Assembly: GCA_965248995.1 (NCBI GenBank)
Contig: CBDFKY010000006.1
Location: 372,001-436,000, forward strand
Source of the DNA: CBDFKY01 sp965248995
GTDB lineage: Bacteria; Pseudomonadota; Alphaproteobacteria; Rickettsiales; UBA998
Reading direction: 5' to 3'
DNA length: 64,000 nt
Shown: positions 56,052 to 64,000 of the stretch, piece after piece
Position numbering within the stretch: the first letter of the stretch is position 1
How the letters are laid out: the number at the start of each line of letters is the position of its first letter
Notes under the pieces: generated by a model
Database searches by the model: none
What the model was told of the DNA's origin: nothing
What the model saw: only the letters and a program-made list of their open reading frames with translations
Position numbers and translations under genes: made by a program

Positions 56052-58133
56052 CTAGCGCGACGCGACCGCCAGTTCCTTTTCCACCACCTTACCCTGCAGT
56101 TCAGCCTTCTCACCTTCCACATGCTTGTGAGGGTGGGCTTCCTTATGTGCGGCATGTTCTTCATGTGCCTTGTGTTTTTCAGGATCCTTGTGTTCTTCAG
56201 GATCCTTGTGTTCCCGGGGAGCCTTATGTTCTTCGGCGATCGTATCGTTGTCGTGATGATCTTCCTTCGAATGAGAGAAAAGGCCGCCCGTCATTTTTTC
56301 TACCAATGACGTTTCCTTAGTCGAAGTTTCCTCTGAAACTTCAGGCGTCGTTTCTTTCGCGGCGGGCTCTGTGTGCGTGACGGTCTTGGTTTTCGCCTTA
56401 TCCTGCCAGTATTCGCCCGCGTTCAGCACGGCGTAACGCAGCCCTTCCGGCGTAGCGTCGCGCACCAGCGTGATGAATGCCTCCTCATCGCCTTTCTCAA
56501 TCAGGGAAGCGGCTTTGCGCACCACGTTGCGCTGCGCCTTGCTCAGCATCTGGTGTTCTTCCAGGTCGCGATCCGACATGGCCGAGAGGTCCGCCACCAC
56601 TTCCTTCATGGTGACGAGCGCGTCTTCCTTGGCGCGGGTTCTGGCGGATTTCAGGTCCTGCTCGCTCATCTCGAAGCTTTTGAACTGCTCGCGGATCACG
56701 GAGGTGGGCATCAGGAATAACGTAAAATCCTGATATTTTTCCGGAAGCACGTCCAGCGTATCCGCGACTTCTTCCAGCTTGCGCGTCATTTTGGAGGCGT
56801 ATTCCGCCGTATCGATCTTATGGTCCGGGGAAAAATTCGTACGAGCTTCGTCGATCAGGTCGCGCACGGCGTCTTTGCTCGCCACCGCGTCGCCGGTATG
56901 GGACAGCACCTGTCCTTCCCCGACCAGCTTGATGAGCGCGATGGGGTTGAGCAGGGTAGTGGAGAGATCCTTGCCGGTCATCGCATTGGCGAACTGTTTG
57001 CTGATCTCGTTCAGATGATCCTGATGCAGGCTGCCGATGCTGTTTCTCGGATTCAGGTCATGCACGTGCTGGCTGAAGATTTCGGCGATGAAATCTTCCA
57101 ACGGCACCAGCGTTTTTTCATTATCCAGCTTCTGGAATTTATGGTTCGGAAAATCTTTCTTGAACCCGGCAAGATTGATCTTGCCGCCTTCGAGCTTCTC
57201 GTTCTTGAGGAATTCATCGACGAATTGAATGAGATCATAGGCGATGACGGTATTAGCAGCGCTTTTCCGCGCTTCCACCTGCCCCTGCATGAAGCGGTGT
57301 CCTACGTAACCGCTGCCCACCGCGGCGAAGGTCGCCTGATCCACCCGGCCAAGCTGGCCCTTGCCATGATCGTCACCGATGATGGCGGCAATATTGCGTG
57401 ACCCGTTCTTTTCAATCTGTTCGAGGGATTTATTGACTTCTCTCAAGCGCTTTTCGTCTTCACCGGTGGGCTTGGCAATCGCAACGAGCTCCGTCTGATC
57501 GTTCTGCAACGTTTTCTTATCCAGACGCTTGGCGGCGAACTGCCCCGCGCTGCCGATAAATGCCAGTCCCGCCTGCGCCGCGCTATGGTTGAACTGCTCC
57601 TGCAGGCGATGCTCAGCCGTGGCCAGTATCTTGTTCGGATGTTCCATGACCTGCACGAAACTGCTGCCGCCGATTCCTTTTTCGCCAGACTGGAGATATT
57701 CCGAGAGTTCTCCGTGTAATTCCTCGCGCAGCTTCTGGTCCCTGCGGCCTGCATTGGTCAGCCGGATCAGCGATTCCGCCGCCACCGAAACGCCGTCCAC
57801 TCCGTATTTGGCGTATTTCTGGGCATCGTCTTCTGAAAGCGTGACCCCTATTTTGCCTAATCCTTCCTGCGCTCCGCGTGCGAAGATAAACTGAACCAGA
57901 TTTCTGGCGGCAGGAGCCAGCAGTCTTTCGGCGGCGAAAAAACCGCCTTCCCGCAGGGCTATCTCTTTCGTGACCGTACCAATCTCGCCGCCGAAACGCT
58001 GGAAGAACTTGGACGCTATTTTTTCCGGGCTGAACCCGTCCACCAAATCGAAATCACCGAGAAAATCCGTATTCAGATCTTCGTCGGTACCGAATGGATT
58101 GGCACTGGTGCTCTGCGGTTTCTTCTTGGCCAT
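56052..58133 (-). CDS. Unknown 693-residue protein with charged His-rich tail
   Basis: No family recognised. The body (residues 1-590) is soluble and mainly helical, with repeated Lys/Glu heptads (EDEKRLREVNKSLEQIEKNG) and no signal peptide. From about residue 590 the sequence becomes Thr/Glu-rich and then a repetitive charged tail: EEHKAPREHKDPEEHKDPEK and onward with many His. The repeat is visible in the DNA as an 18-base unit (56172-56211). RBS upstream of the ATG is weak. It fills the space between astA and the flagellar cluster, divergent from fliF. A role as a structural or exported protein is only a guess. Confidence 0.7.
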   Translation of the reverse strand: MAKKKPQSTSANPFGTDEDLNTDFLGDFDLVDGFSPEKIASKFFQRFGGEIGTVTKEIALREGGFFAAERLLAPAARNLVQFIFARGAQEGLGKIGVTLSEDDAQKYAKYGVDGVSVAAESLIRLTNAGRRDQKLREELHGELSEYLQSGEKGIGGSSFVQVMEHPNKILATAEHRLQEQFNHSAAQAGLAFIGSAGQFAAKRLDKKTLQNDQTELVAIAKPTGEDEKRLREVNKSLEQIEKNGSRNIAAIIGDDHGKGQLGRVDQATFAAVGSGYVGHRFMQGQVEARKSAANTVIAYDLIQFVDEFLKNEKLEGGKINLAGFKKDFPNHKFQKLDNEKTLVPLEDFIAEIFSQHVHDLNPRNSIGSLHQDHLNEISKQFANAMTGKDLSTTLLNPIALIKLVGEGQVLSHTGDAVASKDAVRDLIDEARTNFSPDHKIDTAEYASKMTRKLEEVADTLDVLPEKYQDFTLFLMPTSVIREQFKSFEMSEQDLKSARTRAKEDALVTMKEVVADLSAMSDRDLEEHQMLSKAQRNVVRKAASLIEKGDEEAFITLVRDATPEGLRYAVLNAGEYWQDKAKTKTVTHTEPAAKETTPEVSEETSTKETSLVEKMTGGLFSHSKEDHHDNDTIAEEHKAPREHKDPEEHKDPEKHKAHEEHAAHKEAHPHKHVEGEKAELQGKVVEKELAVASR

Positions 58134-58268
58134 GCGTGGTATATATCCCTGTATTTACCATTCTAAACAAGGATTATGACGTTTTCATGAAACAGGCCAA
58201 TAAAAACAACCGTATAGATTCTTAATACAAATCTTTCGCACTATGGTAATTTTTGCCTACTTTAGCAG

Positions 58269-58284
58269 TTGCATTGCGATGCAA
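58269..58284. promoter_or_regulatory. Palindrome upstream of fliF
   Basis: TTGCAT-TGCG-ATGCAA is a perfect 6-bp inverted repeat about 115 bases before the fliF start, between the divergent unknown gene and the flagellar operon. A weak sigma-54-like pattern (TAGCAG, five bases, TTGC) overlaps it but lacks the -24 GG, so I do not call it a promoter. The rest of 58134-58399 shows nothing else. Confidence 0.3.
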
Positions 58285-58399
58285 AACATGCTTATATAGG
58301 ACGACTAGGTAAAAGTTTCGCATCTATCCGTGATATTCCCTGTTTTTTTAGCGTTTGTCATCTAAAAATCAGGGCCGCATTCCCAAGGAGTCGCCTTTT

Positions 58400-60022
58400 A
58401 TGAACGCTATCATCCAGTCGGTCAGTGAGCTTGGTAAGCTGAAATTGGCGTTGATGGTGGGCGTGACGGTCCTGTTATTGGGATTTTTTATTTTTCTGGC
58501 GACCCGCGCCTCCAATCCCGCCATGTCGCCGATGTATTCCGATATTTCGCTTGAAGACAGCGGCGCGATCGTGGAGGAGCTCAACAAGGACGGAATTCCC
58601 TATGAATTGACCGCCGGCGGTAAACAGGTACTGGTGCCGACCGATAAAGTCGAGCAGATGCGCGTCAAGCTGGCGACGCTCGGCCTGCCGAAAACCGGCT
58701 CTATGGTAGGGTATGAAATCTTCGATCATAGCGATGCGCTCGGGACCTCCAACTTCGTGCTCAACGTCAACAAGATGCGGGCGCTGGAAGGCGAGCTGGC
58801 GCGTACCATTTCCTCGCTCGCGCAGGTGGAATCGGCGCGGGTGCATCTGGTGATTCCCAAGCGTGAACTGTTTACCCGTGAAAAAACCGATCCTACCGCT
58901 TCCGTCGTACTGAAAGTGCGGGGCGCGGCGGGACTGGACAAGATGGAAATCGCCGCCGTCAAGCATCTGGTGGCGACTGCCGTGCCGGGACTCAAACCGA
59001 CCCATATCACTATCGTCGATGATAAAGGCAATCTGCTCGCCAAAGGGGTAGACGACGAGAACGATCCGGAAGTGCTGGCTTCCAACGCCAATGAATTCCG
59101 CAGCGGCATGGAGCATAAACTGGAGCATACCATCGAGTCGCTGCTGGAAAAGTCCGTAGGAGCGGGCAAAGTGCAGGCGAAGGTCAATGCCGATATCGAC
59201 TTCGACCGCATCGTCACCAATTCCGAAACGTTCGATCCGGAAGGGCAGGTGGCCCGTTCCGTCCAGACAATCGAGGAAAGCGAGAAGGAAAACGAGAAGG
59301 ATAACAAGGACAACGTGAGCGTTGCGAATAACCTGCCGAATGCGAAAGCGCAGAACGCCGGACTGACGAATGACCGCAACTCGCAGCGTACCGATGAGAC
59401 GACGAATTATGAGATCTCCAAGACGGTGCAGAACCACGTCAAGCAGACGGGCACGGTGAAGCGCCTGAGCGTCGCCGTACTGGTGGATGGGGTCTATGCT
59501 CCCAATGAGAAAGGGGAGAAGGTCTATACGCCGCGCAGCAAGGCGGAGCTGGATCAGTTGACCACGCTGGTACGCTCGGCGGTGGGGTATGACGTCAAAC
59601 GCGGCGACACGGTGGAAGTGCTCAACATGGCGTTCGTCGCTTCCGAATTCGCGGAAACGGAATCGCAGTATGAATGGCTGAAGCGTGATTTCAACTCCAT
59701 TTTCCAGACGATCGTGCTGGCGGCGGTGGCGATTCTGGTCATCCTGCTCATTATCCGTCCGCTGGTGCAGAAAAGCATTTCCTCTCAGGATGCTGAAGCG
59801 GCGGAAGAGCGCGAACTGCAGCGCCTGCTCGGTTCCTCCAATATCGCCGGGCATCTCTCCGACCTGACGGGGGAAGACGACGATGATTCGACGATCAATA
59901 TCGACAAGATCGCCGGCGGGGTCAAATCCTCGCTGTACCGTAAAATCAACGAGATGATCGAGAGCCATCCAGAGGAGAGCCTGAACGTTCTGCGAAGCTG
60001 GGCCTTTGAGCGTGATGAATAA
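58400..60022 (+). CDS. fliF: Flagellar MS-ring protein FliF
   Basis: 540 residues from ATG 58400, chosen for the AAGGAG 10 bases upstream; an ATG at 58355 adds 15. One membrane helix near each end (LMVGVTVLLLGFFIFLA, residues about 17-33; TIVLAAVAILVILLIIRPLV near 445) bracket the periplasmic ring-building motifs (YSDISLEDSGAIVEEL, ARVHLVIPKRELF, VASEFAETES is the last before TM2). The C-terminus (INEMIESHPEESLNVLRSWA) is the FliG-binding helix. First gene of a five-gene forward cluster. Confidence 0.95.
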   Translation: MNAIIQSVSELGKLKLALMVGVTVLLLGFFIFLATRASNPAMSPMYSDISLEDSGAIVEELNKDGIPYELTAGGKQVLVPTDKVEQMRVKLATLGLPKTGSMVGYEIFDHSDALGTSNFVLNVNKMRALEGELARTISSLAQVESARVHLVIPKRELFTREKTDPTASVVLKVRGAAGLDKMEIAAVKHLVATAVPGLKPTHITIVDDKGNLLAKGVDDENDPEVLASNANEFRSGMEHKLEHTIESLLEKSVGAGKVQAKVNADIDFDRIVTNSETFDPEGQVARSVQTIEESEKENEKDNKDNVSVANNLPNAKAQNAGLTNDRNSQRTDETTNYEISKTVQNHVKQTGTVKRLSVAVLVDGVYAPNEKGEKVYTPRSKAELDQLTTLVRSAVGYDVKRGDTVEVLNMAFVASEFAETESQYEWLKRDFNSIFQTIVLAAVAILVILLIIRPLVQKSISSQDAEAAEERELQRLLGSSNIAGHLSDLTGEDDDDSTINIDKIAGGVKSSLYRKINEMIESHPEESLNVLRSWAFERDE

Positions 60023-60040
60023 GTATAAAGGTCTGTAAGC

Positions 60041-61066
60041 ATGGCAAAAGCGATCACCAAGGATGATTACCGCACGTTGACCGGCATTCAAAAAGCCGCG
60101 ATGATGATGATGTCGGTCGGGGAAGAAAATGTCACCCGCTTGTTCGGCATGATGGACGACGAGGAGATCAAGGAGATTTCCACCGCCATGTCGACGCTGG
60201 GAAGGGTGGATTCGGAATGCGTGGAGCGGCTGTTCAACGAGTTCGGCGAGGAGATGAGCGCGGCGGGCGTGCTGGTCGGTTCCTTCAACACCACGGAGCG
60301 GCTGCTGCAGAAAGCGCTCGGCAAAGACCGCGTCAACTCGATCATGGATGAGATCCGTGGCCCGGCGGGACGCACCACCTGGGATAAGCTGGCCAACGTC
60401 AACGAAGAAATGCTGGCCTCATACCTGCGCCATGAATATCCGCAGACCATCGCGCTGATCGTCTCCAAGATCAAGCCGGATCATGCCGCCAAGGTGCTCT
60501 CCGTGCTGCCGGAGGAGATGAGTATGGAAGTCATCAACCGGATGCTGGTGATGGATTCGGTGAAGAAGGAAGTGATCGAGGGGATCGAGAAGACTCTTCG
60601 CCAGGAATTCATGAGCAACATCGCCAAAACGCAGCGCAGGGACAGTTTCGAGATGATGGCGGAGATTTTCAACAATTTCGACCGCACTACCGAGAGCAAA
60701 TTCATGGGAACGCTGGAACAGCGCGACCCTGAAGCGGCGGAACGTATCCGCAACCTGATGTTCACCTTCGAGGATCTGGTCAAGATCGACGCGGCGGGAG
60801 TCCAGACGATCATGCGGAATCTCGACAAGGACAAGCTGGCGCTGGCGATGAAAGGGGCGTCGGATGCGCTGAAAGACCTGTTTTTCGGTAACATGTCGGA
60901 GCGGGCCGCGAAAATCCTGCGGGAAGATATGGAGGCGATGGGGCCTGTCCGTCTGCGGGACGTGGACGAGGCGCAGATGTACGTGGTGAGCATCGCCAAG
61001 GAACTGGCCACCAAGGGTGACATCATCATCGCCGAAGCCAACGGCGAAGAGCAGCTGATCTATTAG
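60041..61066 (+). CDS. fliG: Flagellar motor switch protein FliG
   Basis: 341 residues. The N-terminal FliF-binding domain (TGIQKAAMMMMSVGEENVTR), middle domain with the EHPQTIALI-like motif (here EYPQTIALIVSKIKPDHAA) and C-terminal motor domain with charged residues for stator contact (MRNLDKDKLALAMKGASD, SERAAKILREDMEAMGPVRL) are all present. It transmits torque and rotor direction. It follows fliF by 18 bases, with ATG 60041 preceded by AAAGG. Confidence 0.96.
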   Translation: MAKAITKDDYRTLTGIQKAAMMMMSVGEENVTRLFGMMDDEEIKEISTAMSTLGRVDSECVERLFNEFGEEMSAAGVLVGSFNTTERLLQKALGKDRVNSIMDEIRGPAGRTTWDKLANVNEEMLASYLRHEYPQTIALIVSKIKPDHAAKVLSVLPEEMSMEVINRMLVMDSVKKEVIEGIEKTLRQEFMSNIAKTQRRDSFEMMAEIFNNFDRTTESKFMGTLEQRDPEAAERIRNLMFTFEDLVKIDAAGVQTIMRNLDKDKLALAMKGASDALKDLFFGNMSERAAKILREDMEAMGPVRLRDVDEAQMYVVSIAKELATKGDIIIAEANGEEQLIY

Positions 61067-61079
61067 GGCGCAGGCAGAC

Positions 61080-61814
61080 ATGGCACAGTCCCTCACTATC
61101 CAGCGATTCGACTTTTTCGCCCTTCAGGATTTCATCGCCCCGGCGCTGATTATGGAAGACATGCCGGAGGCGACCGTGGTGGAAGTGGTGCCGCCTCCGC
61201 CGCCCGCGCTTACGTTCAGCGAGGATGAACTGGAGCGGGCGAAGCGAGCGGCGTTCGATCAGGGAATCGCCGAAGGGATCCAACGGGGAAAGGAAGACGT
61301 CGAGCGTCTGCGTGTCGATGCCGATCTGCAGCTTACGCAGCAGCTGCGTATCGTCGCCGAGCGGCTGGCTCAGGCCGAAAGCATTTTCGCGCAGGCGGTG
61401 GAGACGGAGCGCAACACCATGCAGGCGCTGGCGTTCGGCGTAGCGCGAAAGCTCGCCGGGCAGGCGCTGGAGGCCAACGCTCCCAAGGTGCTGGAAGCGA
61501 TGATCGCCCATTGCCTGCCGCATGTGCTCTCTCAACCGGCATTGCTGATCCGCGTGCATCCGGAAGCGAAGCCGGCAGTGGAGGCGATGGTTGTCCGGCT
61601 GGCGGACTCCCACGGGTTCGACGGGACGATGACCGTGCGGGGGGACGATACCCTGAGCCAGGGGGATATCCGCATCGACTGGCAGTTCGGTGCGGTGGAA
61701 CGGCGCATCCAGCCCCTGCTCGATGAAATGGGGGCATTATTTTTATCCGGCGATGAAGCGGAGGAAGAAGCGGAACATGTGCTTCCCATCCGTCCGCATC
61801 CCACGATAGCCTAA
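61080..61814 (+). CDS. fliH: Flagellar export ATPase regulator FliH
   Basis: 244 residues. After a variable N-terminus and a Pro-rich stretch (VVPPPPPALTF), a long coiled coil (DELERAKRAAFDQGIAEGIQ onward) leads to a C-terminal globular domain (LLIRVHPEAKPAVEAMV, GDIRIDWQFGAVERRIQPLL) shared with V/F-type stalk subunits. It holds the FliI ATPase to the switch. In Caulobacter this gene is called flbE. Position between fliG and fliN confirms the call. Confidence 0.88.
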   Translation: MAQSLTIQRFDFFALQDFIAPALIMEDMPEATVVEVVPPPPPALTFSEDELERAKRAAFDQGIAEGIQRGKEDVERLRVDADLQLTQQLRIVAERLAQAESIFAQAVETERNTMQALAFGVARKLAGQALEANAPKVLEAMIAHCLPHVLSQPALLIRVHPEAKPAVEAMVVRLADSHGFDGTMTVRGDDTLSQGDIRIDWQFGAVERRIQPLLDEMGALFLSGDEAEEEAEHVLPIRPHPTIA

Positions 61815-61842
61815 GCGTAGTTCAAAAATTGAAGGAGAAGGA

Positions 61843-62139
61843 ATGGCTGACATCAATCAAATGACCAACGACCTGCTGGATAGCGGGGATGAGAGCCTTT
61901 CACTGGAAGCGGTGCAGGATATTCCGGTACAGATTTCGGTGGTGCTGGGCAAGACCATGATGCCGGTGCAGCAGCTGCTGAAGCTTGGGCGGGGCGCGGT
62001 GATCGAGCTGAACAAGAAAGTGGGCGAGCCGGTGGACGTCTATATCAACTCCCGCCTGGTGGCGCGGGGGGAGGTAGTAGTGGTGGAAGACCGGATCGGC
62101 GTTACCATGACTGAAATCATTAAGGGCGAGAAGAAATGA
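61843..62139 (+). CDS. fliN: Flagellar motor switch protein FliN
   Basis: 98 residues with the SpoA domain: IPVQISVVLGKTMMPVQQLL, GRGAVIELNKKVGEPVDVYI and ARGEVVVVEDRIGVTMTEII. It is short because the N-terminal region before the domain is only about 25 residues, which is normal in Alphaproteobacteria. AAGGAGAAGG precedes the ATG. A palindromic repeat follows before flbD. Confidence 0.95.
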   Translation: MADINQMTNDLLDSGDESLSLEAVQDIPVQISVVLGKTMMPVQQLLKLGRGAVIELNKKVGEPVDVYINSRLVARGEVVVVEDRIGVTMTEIIKGEKK

Positions 62140-62159
62140 TGAAACGTTCGGCGAAATTC

Positions 62160-62355
62160 GGTGTTGAGCACTACTCCTCCCTTGAGGGGGAGTCAAAACA
62201 CAACGTGTTTTGGTGGGGGGCAGTAACCCCCCACGATTCGCCTGCGACCTTTGGTCTTGTCTCATCCGCTCCCCCGCTTTCACCCGCTTGCGGGGTGAAA
62301 GCAACCCAAAGTACAGCGCCCCGCTTTGCGGGCGTTGTGGGGGGAAGCAAGTGCT
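62160..62355. repeat. GC-rich palindromic mosaic element between fliN and flbD
   Basis: A string of inverted repeats: CTCCC-TTGAGGGGGAG, AACACAACGTGTT, GGGGGGCAGTAACCCCCC, CTTTCACCCgctTGCGGGGTGAAAG and CCCCGCTTTGCGGG. A frame crossing it translates to a repeat-like peptide (EGESKHNVFWWGAVTPHDS) and is not a gene. It looks like a dispersed intergenic repeat inserted in the flagellar operon, making the fliN-flbD gap 229 bases. Confidence 0.6.
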
Positions 62356-62368
62356 TTCAGGAAAAGAC

Positions 62369-63703
62369 ATGCAATTAATGATCGTCGGCAATCTGGGCGG
62401 GCAACTGGGCGCGGCGACCGGCATCGCGGTGAAGCGCGGTGCGAAAGTGACGCATTTCGAACGTCCCGATCAGGCGCTGGAAGCGCTCTGCGCCGGAAAA
62501 GGTGCCGATATCGTGATGATCGACGTGCAGGAAAACGTGGCGACCTTCATCCATTCGGTGCGGGCAGAACGGATTTCCGTGCCGATCATCGCCTGCGGCA
62601 TCGCCCACGACAAGGAAGCGGCGGTGCGGGCGATCAAGGCGGGGGCGCAGGAATATATCCCGTTGCCGCCGGACGAGGAACTGATCGCCGCCGTGCTGGA
62701 AGCGATCGTGCAGGATACCCGCTCGGTGCTGTACCGGTCAGCCAGCATGGCGCGGGTCATCACCATCATCGATCAGATCGCCGGCAGTGACGCTTCGGTG
62801 CTGATCACCGGGGAATCCGGCACGGGAAAGGAAGTAATCGCCCGCTACATACACGAGCAGAGCAAACGGCACGACAAACCGTTCATCTCGGTGAACTGTG
62901 CGGCGATTCCGGAAAACCTGCTGGAATCCGAACTGTTCGGCCATGAAAAAGGGTCGTTCACGGGGGCGCTCAACCGCCGCATCGGCAAGTTCGAGGAAGC
63001 AGATAAGGGCACCCTGCTGCTTGACGAGATTTCCGAGATGGACGCCAAACTGCAGGCCAAGCTGCTGCGCGCCATTCAGGAGCGGGAATTCGACCGGGTC
63101 GGCAGTAATAGACCGGTGAAGGTGGATATCCGCATCCTGGCGACCAGTAACCGCGATATGATACAATTCATTAAAGACGGCAAGTTCCGTGAGGATCTGT
63201 ATTACCGGCTGAATGTCATCACCATCATGCTGCCGCCGCTGCGGGAACGTGAGGACGACATCCTGCTGCTCGCCAATCATTTCATTGAGAAATATTCCAA
63301 GGCCAACGGGATGCCGACCCGCAAACTGAGCGAAGGGGCGGAAGCGAAACTGCTCTCCCACCGCTGGCCGGGAAACGTGCGGGAATTGGAAAACAATATC
63401 CACCGGGCGATCCTGATGGCGCGGGGAACGGTGATCGATGAAGAGGCGATCGTCCTGCCGGAAGGCTACCGCCCGGAAGTCCCGCGTATTCCGGTGGGGG
63501 CACCGGCTGCGACAGAAGAAAACGGGGCGGAAATGGCTACGCTGGTCGGGCGTACGGTGGCGGACGTGGAAAAAGACCTGATCATCAAAACCCTCGACCA
63601 CTGCCTCGGCAACCGGACGCATGCGGCCAATATCCTCGGTATTTCCATCCGGACACTGCGCAACAAACTGCGCCAGTATGGAGACCCGAATTATGCGGGG
63701 TAA
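62369..63703 (+). CDS. flbD: Sigma-54-dependent flagellar regulator FlbD
   Basis: 444 residues from ATG 62369 (AGGAAA just upstream). The N-terminal receiver-like domain lacks an obvious phospho-Asp pocket (GKGADIVMIDVQENVA), as in FlbD. The AAA+ domain is complete: Walker A GESGTGKEVIARYI, sigma-54 contact loop GSFTGA (usual GAFTGA), Walker B GTLLLDEISEMD and the sensor region RWPGNVRELENNIHRAI. The C-terminal Fis-type helix-turn-helix is HAANILGISIRTLRNKLRQY. It activates late flagellar genes in Caulobacter. Longer upstream frames read through the repeat and are rejected. Confidence 0.95.
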   Translation: MQLMIVGNLGGQLGAATGIAVKRGAKVTHFERPDQALEALCAGKGADIVMIDVQENVATFIHSVRAERISVPIIACGIAHDKEAAVRAIKAGAQEYIPLPPDEELIAAVLEAIVQDTRSVLYRSASMARVITIIDQIAGSDASVLITGESGTGKEVIARYIHEQSKRHDKPFISVNCAAIPENLLESELFGHEKGSFTGALNRRIGKFEEADKGTLLLDEISEMDAKLQAKLLRAIQEREFDRVGSNRPVKVDIRILATSNRDMIQFIKDGKFREDLYYRLNVITIMLPPLREREDDILLLANHFIEKYSKANGMPTRKLSEGAEAKLLSHRWPGNVRELENNIHRAILMARGTVIDEEAIVLPEGYRPEVPRIPVGAPAATEENGAEMATLVGRTVADVEKDLIIKTLDHCLGNRTHAANILGISIRTLRNKLRQYGDPNYAG

Positions 63704-63706
63704 GCG

Positions 63707-64000
63707 ATGATTACCCCTTATAACGTCGCCGACATTCCTTCTTTCACAAAGGGGGATATCCGCCGTGCAGGGGAGGTGTTGAAGCAATCGGGAACGAAGT
63801 TGCAGTCCGCACAAATAAAATTAAAGGAACTTCATGCGAAATTAGAAGCGCGGCGAGCGGAATCAGACAAAATTGAAGAAGATCTTCAAATTTTTGCTAA
63901 TCAGTTTCGTCAGTTTGAACCTACTGATGCCATTTCAAAACTAAACGAATTGCAGCAACGTTATAATGCTTTGCAGCAGCGTCAAAGTGATATTGACCAA
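63707..64000 (+). CDS. 5' part of a coiled-coil protein, function unknown
   Basis: ATG 63707 lies 3 bases after the flbD stop and the frame stays open to the window edge (98 codons). After ITPYNVADIPSFTKGD the sequence is a heptad-rich coiled coil (LQSAQIKLKELHAKLEARRA, then LNELQQRYNALQQRQSDI). In Caulobacter flhA follows flbD; this is not flhA. The tight spacing suggests it is in the flagellar operon. Later bases are more A+T-rich than flbD. Confidence 0.6.
   Translation, partial: MITPYNVADIPSFTKGDIRRAGEVLKQSGTKLQSAQIKLKELHAKLEARRAESDKIEEDLQIFANQFRQFEPTDAISKLNELQQRYNALQQRQSDIDQ

Noticed and set aside
58260..58285. Sigma-54 promoter for fliF
   Set aside because: TAGCAG, five bases, TTGC lacks the invariant -24 GG; kept only as a palindrome.
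58475..60091. A 538-codon antisense frame opposite fliF
   Set aside because: Shadow of fliF; low-complexity Arg/His/Asp translation, no start signal.
62210..62368. Longer N-terminus for FlbD, and a separate 80-residue frame at 62136
   Set aside because: Both translate the palindromic repeat between fliN and flbD; known FlbD proteins begin at the residue matching ATG 62369.

Overview
The window is a GC-rich stretch of an alphaproteobacterial chromosome. The evidence is lineage-typical content: a flagellar cluster in the order fliF-fliG-fliH-fliN-flbD with FlbD as sigma-54 activator, the very large NAD-dependent glutamate dehydrogenase, a single bifunctional Rel/SpoT enzyme, a DUF3576 lipoprotein, a FYDLN-acid zinc-ribbon protein, a class II-like EPSP synthase, an XRE regulator of the Caulobacter/Rhizobium kind, and a helix-9 insertion in the 23S rRNA. 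I cannot place it in a family. The 23S and 5S genes stand alone behind their own promoter with no 16S, Ile or Ala tRNA upstream, an unlinked arrangement known from Rickettsiales and other, often slow-growing, lineages; the broad biosynthetic and flagellar gene set argues against a reduced endosymbiont.

Layout. 0-3.2 kb: an A+T-rich gene end, a 160-bp element with inverted-repeat ends, an XRE regulator, a polytopic membrane protein, and the first member (A) of an undescribed paralogous family behind a Fur-box-like palindrome. 3.2-10 kb: ilvC, then a complete tripartite RND efflux operon (outer membrane factor, adaptor, pump). 10-16 kb: an RTX protein, a HEPN/MNT toxin-antitoxin pair, a DsbA-like thiol oxidoreductase, family member B with a His-rich insert, serB, a DUF3576 lipoprotein and ygfZ. 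16-21 kb: htpG behind an RpoH-type promoter, a prepilin-like protein, and two peptidoglycan hydrolases that share a C-terminal motif. 21-25 kb: 23S-5S rRNA and a glycine-zipper protein. 25-34 kb: a double-domain glycosyltransferase, a CDF metal exporter and the giant glutamate dehydrogenase. 34-39.4 kb: twin long hairpins, a RelBE-type module, flhB, tsaB, an unknown gene and rel. 39.4-41 kb: a tRNA-Thr(CGU) gene cut in its anticodon stem-loop by 1.5 kb that carries an intact tRNA-Thr(CGU) and an aldo/keto reductase. 41-49 kb: a KGG-repeat protein, an O-antigen-ligase-like protein, a GNAT, lpd and a second RTX gene (these last three each frameshifted), a lipase-like protein and lptF. 49-58 kb: a Y-family polymerase with no standard start codon, a FYDLN protein, an aroA-cmk fusion, astD and astA, and a 693-residue unknown with a charged His-rich tail. 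58-64 kb: the flagellar cluster, with a palindromic repeat between fliN and flbD.

How genes work together. Clear functional groups are the RND pump, the flagellar MS-ring/switch/export set with its activator, arginine succinylation (astA, astD) feeding glutamate that the NAD-glutamate dehydrogenase oxidises, and the stringent-response and toxin-antitoxin genes. A looser group looks exported without Sec signals: two RTX proteins, a lipase-like protein and the two wall hydrolases. The best candidates for something undescribed are the A/B family (Fur-box-like site on one copy, His-rich insert in the other), the shared hydrolase tail, and the tRNA-Thr insertion.
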